DNA of 64,000 nucleotides from JBDSKH01 sp035556655 (GTDB lineage: Bacteria > Actinomycetota > Actinomycetes > Actinomycetales > Microbacteriaceae), in contig DATMFW010000050.1 of NCBI GenBank assembly GCA_035556655.1, positions 1-64,000 on the forward strand. The letters run 5' to 3'. The notes under the pieces are model-generated. The model was given only the letters and a program-made list of their open reading frames with translations. It made no database searches and was not told the origin of the DNA. Each line of letters starts with the position of its first letter. Positions within the stretch are counted from its first letter, which is position 1. Below are positions 9,949 through 19,382 of the stretch, piece after piece. A program made the translations under genes and the position numbers.

Positions 9949-10910
9949 GCCTTGCTCCGGCTCCGCTTCTTCGCCGGGGCGCTCAGGGCGCCGAGGCCGT
10001 TCCTGACCACCTCTCCGAAGAGGTCGTCCGGGTCCAGCCTACGCAGTTCCTCGGCCAGGCAGTCCCGGAGGCTGCGGCGGGGCAGCGCGATGTCGTGGCT
10101 CGGCTGGCTCGGCTGGGTCAGCGTGGCGACGTTCGGGACGAGCCGCTCGAGGCTGATCACCCCCGAATCGCGGGTGAGTCGGACCCCGTGGATGCCGCTG
10201 ACCCCGTCGACCGGATCGGTGATGTCGAGCTCGACCCTGACCTCGAGCTGCTGCTGCAGCCAGGCCGCGAGCAACTCGGTGGAGGGGGAGTCGGAGGATC
10301 CGCTGACACTGACCGCCGTCACCGGCTCGTACGGCGGCTGATCGAGCACCGCCGCCAGCTGGGCGCGCCAGAGCGTCAACCGGGTCCAGGCGAAGTCGGT
10401 GTCGCCGGGGGAGTAGTGCTCGCCGAGGCTCTCGAGCGCCTGCAGCGGGTTGTCCGCGGCCGCCGCGTCGGTGATGCGTCGCTGCGCGATGCGTCCGAGC
10501 GAGGAGTTGCGCGGGCTCGGCGGCGCATTGCGCGGCCACCACACCACGACGGGAGCGTCGGGCAGCAGCAGGCTGGTGACGAGGCCCTCCTCATCGGCGG
10601 CGGTGTCGCCGAAGGCGCGCAGGACGATCACCTCGCTGGCACCGGCATCCCCGCCGACCCGGATCTCGGCGTCGAGACGCGCGCTCTCGCGCTGCCGTCC
10701 GTGGGGGTGCCGAGAGAGCACGATGACCCGCATCGGGTGCTCGCGCGAGGCATCGTTCGCCGCGCCGATCGCCTCCTCCTCCTCGCCGAGCGGGGTGGCG
10801 ATGACCAGGGTCAGAACGCGGCCGAGCGCGACGACGCCGTTCTCTTCGCGGATCTTGACCAGGGCTTTCGACACCGCGCTGGTGGTGGTGTCGGGCAGAT
10901 CGACGATCAC
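9945..10910 (-). CDS. opcA: OpcA, glucose-6-phosphate dehydrogenase assembly factor
   Basis: OpcA allosterically activates or assembles Zwf in cyanobacteria and actinobacteria. I read 321 residues from GTG 10910 (VIVDLPDTTTSAVSKALVKIREENG); the frame stays open upstream but only into the zwf coding region. Typical segments are EASEVIVL, LPDAPVVVWWPRNAPPSP and DFAWTRLTLWRAQLAA. It starts 13 bases after the zwf stop and overlaps pgl by 4 bases, matching the usual zwf-opcA-pgl order. Confidence 0.93.
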   Translation of the reverse strand: MIVDLPDTTTSAVSKALVKIREENGVVALGRVLTLVIATPLGEEEEAIGAANDASREHPMRVIVLSRHPHGRQRESARLDAEIRVGGDAGASEVIVLRAFGDTAADEEGLVTSLLLPDAPVVVWWPRNAPPSPRNSSLGRIAQRRITDAAAADNPLQALESLGEHYSPGDTDFAWTRLTLWRAQLAAVLDQPPYEPVTAVSVSGSSDSPSTELLAAWLQQQLEVRVELDITDPVDGVSGIHGVRLTRDSGVISLERLVPNVATLTQPSQPSHDIALPRRSLRDCLAEELRRLDPDDLFGEVVRNGLGALSAPAKKRSRSKA

Positions 10911-10923
10911 GGCATTCCTCGAT

Positions 10924-12465
10924 TCACGGGCGTCTCCAGACTCGGCCGTCCCGCTCGAGCAGCTCGTCGGCGGACGAGGGACCCCAGGTGCCGGGCTTGT
11001 ACTGCTCGGGCTGGGTTCCGAGACCGGCCCAGTACTCCTCGATCGGGTCGAGGATCTTCCAGCTGAGCTCGACCTCCTCGTGCCGCGGGAACAGCGGCGG
11101 GTCGCCGAGCAGCACATCGAGGATCAGCCGCTCGTACGCCTCGGGGCTGGCCTCGGTGAACGCGTGCCCGTATCCGAAGTCCATCGTCACGTCACGCACC
11201 TGCATGCCCGCCCCGGGGACCTTCGAGCCGAAGCGGATGGTGACCCCCTCATCCGGCTGGACGCGGATCACGAGTGCGTTCTGCCCGAGCGCGGAGGTCT
11301 GGCTCTCGGCGAACAGGTACTGCGGGGCGCGCTTGAACACCACGGCTATCTCGGTGACGCGGCGCCCCAGCCGCTTGCCGGCGCGCAGGTAGAACGGCAC
11401 GCCCGACCAGCGCCGGGTGTTGATGTCGAGGCGGATCGCCGCGTACGTCTCGGTCTGCGAGGCCGGGCTCATGCCGTCCTCCTCGAGGAAGGCGAGCACC
11501 TGCTCGCCGCCCTGCCAGCCTCCGGAGTACTGGCCACGCGCGGTGACCGTCGACAGGTCGCTCGGCAGGGTGACCGCCGACAGCACCTTCTCTTTCTCGG
11601 CCCGCAGGTCGGCCGCGTCGAACGACACCGGCTCCTCCATCGCGGTGAGGGCGAGCAACTGCAGCAGGTGGTTCTGGATGACATCGCGAGCCGCGCCGAT
11701 GCCGTCGTAATAGCCGGCGCGGCCGCCGACCCCGATGTCCTCGGCCATGGTGATCTGCACGTGGTCGACGTAGTTGGCGTTCCAGATCGGCTCGTACAGC
11801 TGGTTGGCGAAGCGCAGCGCCAGGATGTTCTGCACCGTCTCTTTGCCGAGGTAGTGGTCGATGCGGAACACGCTGTCCGGCGGGAACACGCTCTCGACGA
11901 CGTCGTTCAGCTCCCGCGCGGTCGTCAGGTCGGAGCCGAACGGCTTCTCGATGACCACGCGGCTCCAGCTGCCGGGCTGCTGATCGGCAAGGCCCGAGCG
12001 CCGGAGCTGCTCGGTGACCTGCGGGAACGACTTCGGGGGGATCGAGAGGTAGAAGGCGTGGTTGCCCATCGTGCCGCGGTCGCGGTCGAGCTCCTCCAGC
12101 GTGGTCGTGAGGGCGTCGAAGGCCCCGTCGTCGTCGAACTCGCCCTGCACGAACCGGATGCCGACCTTCAGCTGGCGCCAGACCTCCTCGTCGAACGGGG
12201 TGCGCGCGTACTTCTGGATCGCGTCGTGCACCTCTTTCTCGAAGTCCTGGTCATCCCAGTCGCGCCGGGCGAAACCCACGAGCCCGAAACCCGGCGGCAG
12301 CAGTCCCCGGTTCGCGAGGTCGTACACCGCCGGCATCAGCTTCTTGCGCGACAGGTCGCCGGTGACGCCGAAGATCACCAGGGCGCTCGGACCGGCGATG
12401 CGGTTGAGCCGGCGGTCCGATGCGCTTCGCAGCGGGTTGTGCCCCGCCGAGATGGGGACGGGCAT
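10924..12465 (-). CDS. zwf: Glucose-6-phosphate 1-dehydrogenase
   Basis: First enzyme of the oxidative pentose phosphate pathway, giving NADPH. The 513-residue protein has the nucleotide-binding VIFGVTGDLSRKKLMPAVY near residue 30 and the active-site motif RIDHYLGKETVQNI. Length is normal. ATG overlaps the pgi stop (ATGA). Its assembly factor opcA follows directly. Confidence 0.98.
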   Translation of the reverse strand: MPVPISAGHNPLRSASDRRLNRIAGPSALVIFGVTGDLSRKKLMPAVYDLANRGLLPPGFGLVGFARRDWDDQDFEKEVHDAIQKYARTPFDEEVWRQLKVGIRFVQGEFDDDGAFDALTTTLEELDRDRGTMGNHAFYLSIPPKSFPQVTEQLRRSGLADQQPGSWSRVVIEKPFGSDLTTARELNDVVESVFPPDSVFRIDHYLGKETVQNILALRFANQLYEPIWNANYVDHVQITMAEDIGVGGRAGYYDGIGAARDVIQNHLLQLLALTAMEEPVSFDAADLRAEKEKVLSAVTLPSDLSTVTARGQYSGGWQGGEQVLAFLEEDGMSPASQTETYAAIRLDINTRRWSGVPFYLRAGKRLGRRVTEIAVVFKRAPQYLFAESQTSALGQNALVIRVQPDEGVTIRFGSKVPGAGMQVRDVTMDFGYGHAFTEASPEAYERLILDVLLGDPPLFPRHEEVELSWKILDPIEEYWAGLGTQPEQYKPGTWGPSSADELLERDGRVWRRP

Positions 12466-14063
12466 CAGGAGATGGCGGCGCGCAGCCGCGCGACCGCCGC
12501 CGGGACGTCCGGAACGGTCAGCGTCAGCACCGGCCGCCCGTGGTCGGCGAGCACGGATGCGTCTCCCGCGGCCTGGGCCTGGATCAGCTGGCCGAAGGTG
12601 AACGGGCGCTCGGGGATCGCGAGATCGTCGCCGCCGGTGCCGACCAGTTGCAGGAACACGCCGACGGCGGGACCGCCCTTGTGGAACTGTCCCGTGGAGT
12701 GCAGGAATCGCGGGCCCCAGCCGAAGGTCACGGGGCGATGCGCGCGCGCCGCGAGCGGATCGCGCAGAGCCGCCACAGCGGGGTGGGCGGGACGATCGAG
12801 GTAGGCCTGGACGGCGAGGTAGCCGTTCTCGGGCAGAGCGGCCAGCAGGGCGGCGACCGCGGCCTCCAGCGTGTCGCCGTCGATCGTCAGCGGCCCGGCG
12901 GTGCGCACCTCGATGCCGTCGGTGGTGAAGACCGGGGTGGTCGGTTCGGGGCGGGCGTCGAGCAGTCCGCGCGCGGCGATCTTGGCGGATTCGACGTCGG
13001 GCTGATCGAACGGGTTGATGCCCAGCAGGCGCCCGGCGACGGCCGTGGCGTACTCCCAGACCAGCAGTTGCCCGCCGAGAGAGCCCGAGATCTCGATCTC
13101 GCCCTCGGCGACCTCGTGGGTCGCGCGCTCGTCGGCGACCAGCCGGACGATCTGCAGGTCGGGCAGCGACTGCGTGAGCTCGGGGGACCGCGGGTCGAGC
13201 ACCACCGGGAGCAGCCCGGTGCCGTTCTTGCCGGTGGATTCGGCGATCAGCTGCTCTGCCCAGTCGGCGAAGCCCACGATGTGCGTGCCGTCGGCGACGA
13301 TACCCAGCTTGTCTTTCAGCGGCTCGGTGCCGGCGATCGCCGCCCCGAGCACCAGGCCCGGGTTGTCGTCGTCGTCGATGGCGAGCTCGAGCACCATCGC
13401 CTGCGCCTCGTCGAGCAGTTCGGCGATGTCGACGCCGGCCAGGCCGCTCGGCACGAGTCCGAAGGCGGTGAGCGCCGAGTAACGTCCGCCCACGTTCGGG
13501 TCGGCGTTGAAGACGCGGTAGCCGTCGGCGCGGGCCGCGACGTCGAGCGGTGAGCCCGGGTCGGTCACGACGATGATGCGCTCGGTCGGGTCGATGCCTG
13601 CCTCGCGGAAGGCCGCCTCATACACGCGCTTCTGGCTGTCGGTCTCGACCGTCGAGCCCGACTTCGAGGAGATCACGACGGCGGTGGCGTCCAGCCGGTC
13701 CGTCAGCGCGCTACGGACCTGCCCGGGGTCGGTGGAGTCCAGGACGGTCAGCGGCACGCCGTAGGTGCGCGTGATCACCTCGGGAGCAAGCGAGGAACCG
13801 CCCATCCCGCCCAGGACGATGTGGCTGACCCCCCGCTCGCGCAGCTGATCGCGCAGCTCCAGGATCTCGGGAACGAGGCCCTCCGAGATCGCGACGGCCT
13901 CGGTCCAGCCCAGCCGCTTGGCGGCCTCCTCTTCGGCCTCGGGACCCCAGAGCGAGGGGTCCTGGGTGGTGATCCGGCCGGCGACGCCGTCCTCGATGAG
14001 GCTCGGCAGGTGGCGTTCGACGGCCGCGGCCGCCGCACCCGTCGCGACGACCGTGACGCTCAC
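12465..14063 (-). CDS. pgi: Glucose-6-phosphate isomerase
   Basis: Interconverts glucose-6-phosphate and fructose-6-phosphate. The 532-residue protein has sugar-phosphate isomerase (SIS) signatures: GGMGGSSLAPEVI, VISSKSGSTVET and VGGRYSALTAFGL. GTG 14063 overlaps the tal stop by 4 bases and gives a start SVTVVATGAAA; farther upstream the open frame only shadows tal. Sequence style is that of the divergent actinobacterial Pgi group. It sits inside the pentose-phosphate operon, between tal and zwf, linking both branches at glucose-6-phosphate. Confidence 0.95.
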   Translation of the reverse strand: MSVTVVATGAAAAAVERHLPSLIEDGVAGRITTQDPSLWGPEAEEEAAKRLGWTEAVAISEGLVPEILELRDQLRERGVSHIVLGGMGGSSLAPEVITRTYGVPLTVLDSTDPGQVRSALTDRLDATAVVISSKSGSTVETDSQKRVYEAAFREAGIDPTERIIVVTDPGSPLDVAARADGYRVFNADPNVGGRYSALTAFGLVPSGLAGVDIAELLDEAQAMVLELAIDDDDNPGLVLGAAIAGTEPLKDKLGIVADGTHIVGFADWAEQLIAESTGKNGTGLLPVVLDPRSPELTQSLPDLQIVRLVADERATHEVAEGEIEISGSLGGQLLVWEYATAVAGRLLGINPFDQPDVESAKIAARGLLDARPEPTTPVFTTDGIEVRTAGPLTIDGDTLEAAVAALLAALPENGYLAVQAYLDRPAHPAVAALRDPLAARAHRPVTFGWGPRFLHSTGQFHKGGPAVGVFLQLVGTGGDDLAIPERPFTFGQLIQAQAAGDASVLADHGRPVLTLTVPDVPAAVARLRAAIS

Positions 14064-15169
14064 TTGGCCGCCTCCAGGGCCGCCGAGACGGTATCGAGCA
14101 GCTCGTTCCAGGACACGATGAACTTCTCGACGCCCTCCTTCTCGAGCAGGGCGGTGACATCGTCGTAGTCGATGCCGACGGCCGCGAGGTCGTCCAGCAC
14201 CTTCCGCGCCTCGGCGTACGAGCCGGTGACGGCGTCGCCGTGCAGCGGCGCGTGGTCGAAGGTGGCCTCCATGGTCTTCTCCGGCATCGTGTTCACCACG
14301 CCCGAGACGGCCAGTTCGGTCACGTAGAGCGTGTCGGGTAGGTTCGGGTCCTTGACCCCGGTGGATGCCCACAGCGGCCGCTGCAGGTGGGCTCCGGCCG
14401 CCAGGAGGGCCTTCGCGCGATCCGTGGCGAACTCCTCCTCGAACAACTGGTAGGCCAGCTGGGCGTTGGCCACGCCCGCCTTGCTCTTCAGCGCGTCCGC
14501 CTCGGGAGTCCCGACGGTCTCGAGCCGCTTGTCGATCTCGGTGTCGACGCGAGAGACGAAGAACGACGCCACCGAGCGGATCGTCGACAGGTCGATGCCC
14601 GCCGCCTTCGCCTGCTCGAGGCCGTCCAGGTAGGCGTGGATCACCTCGCGATGCCGCTCGAGGCTGAAGATCAGCGTGACGTTGACGCTGATGCCCTGCG
14701 CCGTCGCGGCGGTGATCGCGGCGAGACCCTCGCGCGTGGCGGGGATCTTGATCATCACGTTCGGACGGTCGACGGTGGCCCAGAGCTGCTCGGCCTGCGC
14801 CGTCGTGCCCGCGGTGTCGTGGGCGAGCCCCGGCTCGACCTCGATCGAGACCCGGCCGTCCTGCCCGGCGGTGGCGTCGTAGACCGGCCGGAAGACGTCG
14901 CATGCGGCGGCGACGTCGGCCGTGATGATCTCGAACACGGCGTCGTGCACGCTCGTGCCCTTCTTCGCCAGCTCGGCGACCTTCTCGTCATAGGCGTTGC
15001 CGGTGGCCAGCGCGTTCGCGAAGATCGTCGGGTTCGTGGTGACCCCGACGACGTTGCGCTCGTCGATCAGGCGCTGCAGTCCGCCGGAGGCGATGCGCTC
15101 GCGCGAGAGGTCGTCGAGCCAGATGCTCACGCCGAGATCGGACAGCTTCTGGGTGTTCGTGGTTGCCAT
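14060..15169 (-). CDS. tal: Transaldolase
   Basis: Moves a three-carbon dihydroxyacetone unit in the non-oxidative pentose phosphate pathway. The 369-residue protein is of the long actinobacterial type: LSDLGVSIWLDDLSRERI, TTNPTIFANALA and the Schiff-base lysine in VMIKIPATREGL. I chose ATG 15169 because GAGGA lies 8 bases upstream; the ATG at 15184, abutting the tkt stop, would add five residues. Confidence 0.97.
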   Translation of the reverse strand: MATTNTQKLSDLGVSIWLDDLSRERIASGGLQRLIDERNVVGVTTNPTIFANALATGNAYDEKVAELAKKGTSVHDAVFEIITADVAAACDVFRPVYDATAGQDGRVSIEVEPGLAHDTAGTTAQAEQLWATVDRPNVMIKIPATREGLAAITAATAQGISVNVTLIFSLERHREVIHAYLDGLEQAKAAGIDLSTIRSVASFFVSRVDTEIDKRLETVGTPEADALKSKAGVANAQLAYQLFEEEFATDRAKALLAAGAHLQRPLWASTGVKDPNLPDTLYVTELAVSGVVNTMPEKTMEATFDHAPLHGDAVTGSYAEARKVLDDLAAVGIDYDDVTALLEKEGVEKFIVSWNELLDTVSAALEAAK

Positions 15170-15184
15170 GGTGTCGATCCTCAT

Positions 15185-17284
15185 TCAGTGTCCGGCCGCG
15201 GCGAGCGAGTCGCGCGCCGCCTGGACGGTGGCCTCGGTGGTCATACCGAACTCGCGGTACAGGGTCTTGTAGTCGGCGGAGGCGCCGAAGTGCTCGATCG
15301 AGACCGAGCGGCCGGCGTCGCCGAGATAGGGCTTCCAGGTCAGGGCGAGTCCTGCCTCGATCGACACCCGCGCGCGCACGGAGGCCGGAAGGACCGACTC
15401 GCGGTACGCGGCGTCCTGCTCGTCGAACCACTCCTGACAGGGCACCGACACGACTCGGGCGTTCACCCCCTCGGCCTCGAGCGCCTCGCGGGCATCGATG
15501 GCGATCTGCACCTCGGAACCGGAGGCCAGCAGGATCACGTCGGGGCTTCCGCCGGGCGCCTCGGCCAGCACGTACGCCCCCTTGGCGACATGCGCGGCGG
15601 ATGCGAGGGTATCGCCCTCTGCGGAGCCCTCGCCTCGTGCGAACACCGGCAGGTTCTGCCGGCTGAGGGCGATCCCCGCCGGACCCTGGCGCCGGGACAG
15701 GATCGTCTTCCAGGCGTAGGAGACCTCGTTCGCATCGGCGGGCCGGACGATGTCCAGTCCGGGGATCGCGCGCAGCGCCGTCAGCTGCTCGATGGGCTGG
15801 TGGGTCGGGCCGTCTTCGCCGAGAGCGACCGAATCGTGTGTCCAGACGTAGATCGCGGGCGCCTTCATGAGGGCCGCGAGCCGCACGGCGGGCCTCATGT
15901 AGTCGCTGAAGATGAGGAACGTACCGCCGTACGGGCGCGTGTTGCCGTGCAGGACGATGCCGCTGAGGATCGCGCCCATCGCGTGCTCGCGGATGCCGAA
16001 GTGCAAGGTCCGGCCGTACAGGTTCCCATTCCACTCGTGGGTCGAGTGCTCGGCGGGGACGAACGAGGGCACCCCCTCGATCGTGGTGTTGTTCGACTCG
16101 GCGAGATCAGCCGAGCCGCCCCACAGCTCGGGGATGACCGGGCCGAGGGCGTTCAGCACCTTGCCGCTGGCCGCACGGGTCGAGAGGTCCTTCCCCGCCT
16201 CGAACGTCGGCAGCGCCTCGTCGACGCCCTCCGGCAGATCGCCGGACAGGATGCGCTCGAGCAGCGCCTTGCGCTCCGGGTTCGCGGCCGCCCAGGCGTC
16301 GAAGTCCTTCTGCCAGGCGGCGTGGGCCTCGGCGCCCCGGTCGAGCGCGGTGCGGGTACGGGCAAGCACCTCGTCGGCGACGACGAAGCTCTGCTCCGGA
16401 TCGAAACCCAGCACCTTCTTCACGGCGGCCAGCTCGTCGGCGCCGAGCGCCGATCCGTGGATCTTGCCGGTGTTCTGCTTCGTCGGAGAGGGCCAGCCGA
16501 TGATGGTCTTCAGGATGATGAGCGACGGCCTGTCGCTCACGCCCTGCGCGGCGAGGATCGCGTCGTACAGCGCCTGCTTGTCTTCGACGTACTCGCCGGT
16601 CTTCTTCCAGTCCACCACCTGGACGTGCCAGCCGTAGGCCTCGTAGCGGGCCTGCACGTCCTCGCTGAGGGCGATGTTCGTGTCGTCCTCGATCGAGATC
16701 TGGTTGCTGTCGTAAAAGGCGATGAGGTTGCCGAGCTTCTGGTGGCCGGCGAGCGATCCCGCCTCGCTGGTGATGCCCTCCTCGATGTCGCCGTCTCCCG
16801 CGATCACATAGGTGAAGTGGTCGAACGGACTCGTGCCCGGTGCGGCGTCCGGATCGAACAGCCCGCGCTCGAAACGCTGGGCGTAGGCGAATCCGACGGC
16901 GGATGCCAGCCCCTGACCCAGCGGACCGGTCGTGATCTCGACGCCGTCGGTGTGGCCGTACTCCGGGTGGCCGGGAGTCTTGGAGCCCCAGGTGCGCAGC
17001 GCCTTCAGGTCGTCGAGCTCGAGGCCGTAACCGCCGAAGTAGAGCTGCACGTACTGGGTGAGCGAGCTGTGGCCGGCCGAGAGGATGAAGCGGTCCCGTC
17101 CGATCCAGGCGTTGTCGGCCGGGTCGCGTCGCATGACCTTCTGGAACAGCAGATAGGCAAGCGGGGCGAGGCTCATCGCGGTGCCGGGGTGGCCGTTGCC
17201 CACCTTCTCGACGGCGTCGGCGGCGAGGATCCTGGCGGTGTCGACCGCCCGGTCATCGATATCGTCCCAGGAGAGTGATGCCAC
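15185..17284 (-). CDS. tkt: Transketolase
   Basis: Thiamine-diphosphate enzyme transferring two-carbon units. The 699-residue protein has the N-terminal GNGHPGTAMSLAPLAYLLFQ, thiamine-binding GDGDIEEGITSEAGSLAGH followed by NLIAFYDSNQISIE, and pyrimidine-domain GEDGPTHQPIEQL. It starts with GTG behind GAAAGG. First gene of the six-gene minus-strand operon; the upstream gap is shared with the divergent ctaB. Confidence 0.98.
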   Translation of the reverse strand: MASLSWDDIDDRAVDTARILAADAVEKVGNGHPGTAMSLAPLAYLLFQKVMRRDPADNAWIGRDRFILSAGHSSLTQYVQLYFGGYGLELDDLKALRTWGSKTPGHPEYGHTDGVEITTGPLGQGLASAVGFAYAQRFERGLFDPDAAPGTSPFDHFTYVIAGDGDIEEGITSEAGSLAGHQKLGNLIAFYDSNQISIEDDTNIALSEDVQARYEAYGWHVQVVDWKKTGEYVEDKQALYDAILAAQGVSDRPSLIILKTIIGWPSPTKQNTGKIHGSALGADELAAVKKVLGFDPEQSFVVADEVLARTRTALDRGAEAHAAWQKDFDAWAAANPERKALLERILSGDLPEGVDEALPTFEAGKDLSTRAASGKVLNALGPVIPELWGGSADLAESNNTTIEGVPSFVPAEHSTHEWNGNLYGRTLHFGIREHAMGAILSGIVLHGNTRPYGGTFLIFSDYMRPAVRLAALMKAPAIYVWTHDSVALGEDGPTHQPIEQLTALRAIPGLDIVRPADANEVSYAWKTILSRRQGPAGIALSRQNLPVFARGEGSAEGDTLASAAHVAKGAYVLAEAPGGSPDVILLASGSEVQIAIDAREALEAEGVNARVVSVPCQEWFDEQDAAYRESVLPASVRARVSIEAGLALTWKPYLGDAGRSVSIEHFGASADYKTLYREFGMTTEATVQAARDSLAAAGH

Positions 17285-17485
17285 TTTGTCGACCTTTCGT
17301 GCGGTGCAAGCGGCAGCTCTCGCTGCCGACGACGGATGTCCTCGCCGTCGGACGACTTCGGCTCACCGCAGGCTGCCCGCGCGATCATGGTGGCGATTTC
17401 CGGGGTTCCTGCCCGCGGCCGGCGAGCATCCTCCGATTATAGGAGTCGCCTAGACTGGCTGCAGCCGTCACCCCTCCGAGGAGCC
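17285..17485. promoter_or_regulatory. Divergent promoter region of tkt and ctaB
   Basis: This 201-base region is the longest gene-free stretch in the window. For ctaB, TAGACT at 17451-17456 is a good -10 box, giving a leader of about 25 bases with Shine-Dalgarno GAGGAG at 17478-17483. On the tkt side GAAAGG precedes the GTG, but no clear promoter hexamers are evident by eye. Confidence 0.5.
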
Positions 17486-18436
17486 ATGCAGTCAAGCGCC
17501 CCGACGATCGTCGCCCCGCCCACCGGCAACCGCAACATCGTCCTCCGCAAGATCGTCGCGTACGTCGCACTCACCAAACCGCGGGTCATCGAGTTGCTGC
17601 TGGTGACCACCGCACCGGTCATGGTGCTGGCCGCGAAGGGCGTGCTCGACCTCGATTTCCTGTTCACGCTCATCGTGACCCTCATCGGCGGAACGCTCTC
17701 CGCGGCCTCGGCGAACGCCTTCAACTGCTACATCGATCGCGATATCGACGCCGTGATGAAGCGCACGCAGAACCGCCCTCTGGTCACGGGGGAGCTCAGC
17801 CCGCGAGAGGCCCTCGCCTTCGCCTGGATCAGCGGCGTCGCCTCGATCGCGATCCTGTGGGTGCTCACCACGCCGCTGGCCGCGATCCTCAGCCTCGTCG
17901 CGATCCTGTTCTACGTGCTGGTGTACACGCTCGTCCTCAAGCGGCGCACCCCGCAGAACATCGTCTGGGGCGGTGCAGCGGGCTGCATGCCGGTGCTCAT
18001 CGGCTGGGCCGCGGTCACCGGCTCGCTGAGCTGGGCGCCCGTGATCCTGTTCGGCATCGTGTTCCTGTGGACGCCGCCGCACTACTGGCCCCTGTCGCTG
18101 CGCTATCGCGAGGACTACGCCTCGGTCCACGTTCCGATGCTCGGGGTCGTGCGCGGCCAGGCCCAGGTCGGTCTGCAGGTCGTCCTGTACGCCTGGGCGA
18201 CCATCGCCTGCTCGCTGCTGCTGGTCCCGGTCGCGCCGATGGGCATGGTGTACGCGATCGTCGCGGCCCTCTCAGGGATCTGGTTCCTGGTGGAGGCTCA
18301 CCGGCTCTATTCCGGCGCGATCCGCGATGTCGAGGCGCGCCCGATGCGGGTCTTCCACGCCAGCATCACCTATCTGACCCTGGTGTTCCTCGCGGTCGGG
18401 ATCGACCCGTTGCTGTACGTCCCGATCGGCTTCTAG
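17486..18436 (+). CDS. ctaB: Protoheme IX farnesyltransferase (heme O synthase)
   Basis: UbiA-family membrane prenyltransferase converting heme B to heme O for cytochrome aa3. The 316-residue protein has multiple hydrophobic helices and both Asp-rich motifs: NAFNCYIDRDIDAVMKRT and the YREDYASVHVPML region. ATG 17486 is supported by GAGGAG and a protein start matching the family; the in-frame extension back to 17336 is promoter DNA. It is convergent with ctaA, sharing the bases CTAG as overlapping stop codons. Confidence 0.96.
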   Translation: MQSSAPTIVAPPTGNRNIVLRKIVAYVALTKPRVIELLLVTTAPVMVLAAKGVLDLDFLFTLIVTLIGGTLSAASANAFNCYIDRDIDAVMKRTQNRPLVTGELSPREALAFAWISGVASIAILWVLTTPLAAILSLVAILFYVLVYTLVLKRRTPQNIVWGGAAGCMPVLIGWAAVTGSLSWAPVILFGIVFLWTPPHYWPLSLRYREDYASVHVPMLGVVRGQAQVGLQVVLYAWATIACSLLLVPVAPMGMVYAIVAALSGIWFLVEAHRLYSGAIRDVEARPMRVFHASITYLTLVFLAVGIDPLLYVPIGF

Positions 18437-19311
18437 TCCGCCGGTCGCGGCGACCGCAGGCTGAGCACCGTCGCGGTCATCGTGGCGACCAGAACGCAGG
18501 CCAGCACCATGTGGATGCCGACCAGCAGCGGCGGCAGGCCGGTGCGCGCCTGCGCGAGACCGACGCCGATCTGCACGAGCTCGACGGCGAGAAGAGCACC
18601 GACGAACGGGAGCGACGGCACGCGCAGAGCGACGGCGGCGATCACCAGCGCCAGCGTCAGCCCGAACGTCACGTAGGCCGGCCAGGAGTGCACGTGCTGC
18701 ATGACCTCGGTGTCGAGACCGTTCCGCGCGGCGGCGTCGTCGCCGGCGTGCGGCCCGGAACCCGTGGTGAGGATCCCCACGACCACGGTCACGGCGACGA
18801 CAGCGGACGTCAGATGGGTGAGCACGGCGAACCATCCGGGTACCGCGCGGACGCCGCGCGGACCGCGCTGCACCCGGTAGACGACGACCGCGGACAGCGC
18901 GACCAGGATCACGGAGATCACGAAATGCACCCCGACGGTGCTGGGATCGAGCGCGCCGAGCACGGCCCGGCCTCCGATGACCGCCTGCAGACCGGTGCCG
19001 ACCAGCACGAGAACCGCCGGCACGAGCAGGTACGCCCGCCGGCGGAGGACGATGACCGCGACGACCAGTGCGACAGCGATGAGGCCGACCACCCCCGAGA
19101 ACACCCGGTTGCCGAACTCGATGATCCCGTGGATCCCCATCTCCTCGGTCGGCACGAGGGATTCCTCGGTGCACAACGGCCAGGTCGGACACCCCAGCCC
19201 GGAGCCGGTGAGCCGCACGGCCCCTCCCGTGCCCACGATGAGCGTCTGACTGACGAGCGTCGCCCACGCCACGACGCGCAGCAGAAGGGGAGAAGCGGGG
19301 GAGGAGGTCAC
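18433..19311 (-). CDS. ctaA: Heme A synthase (COX15/CtaA)
   Basis: Oxidises heme O to heme A for cytochrome c oxidase assembly. The 292-residue membrane protein has about eight hydrophobic helices, the VRLTGSGLGCPTWPLC loop with its Cys pair and the heme-ligand segment GIHGIIEFGNRVFSG. I chose GTG 19311 because TACACT (19324-19319) lies seven bases before it, indicating a leaderless mRNA; an ATG at 19398 would add 29 low-complexity residues and overlap the divergent gene. Partner of ctaB, here convergent. Confidence 0.93.
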   Translation of the reverse strand: MTSSPASPLLLRVVAWATLVSQTLIVGTGGAVRLTGSGLGCPTWPLCTEESLVPTEEMGIHGIIEFGNRVFSGVVGLIAVALVVAVIVLRRRAYLLVPAVLVLVGTGLQAVIGGRAVLGALDPSTVGVHFVISVILVALSAVVVYRVQRGPRGVRAVPGWFAVLTHLTSAVVAVTVVVGILTTGSGPHAGDDAAARNGLDTEVMQHVHSWPAYVTFGLTLALVIAAVALRVPSLPFVGALLAVELVQIGVGLAQARTGLPPLLVGIHMVLACVLVATMTATVLSLRSPRPAD

Positions 19312-19382
19312 ACCTGTCAGTGTAGGCAGCCACGCGCGGGGCGCTTTCCGGTTCCCAGGCTGCCCGGCTACCCTGGGGGACC

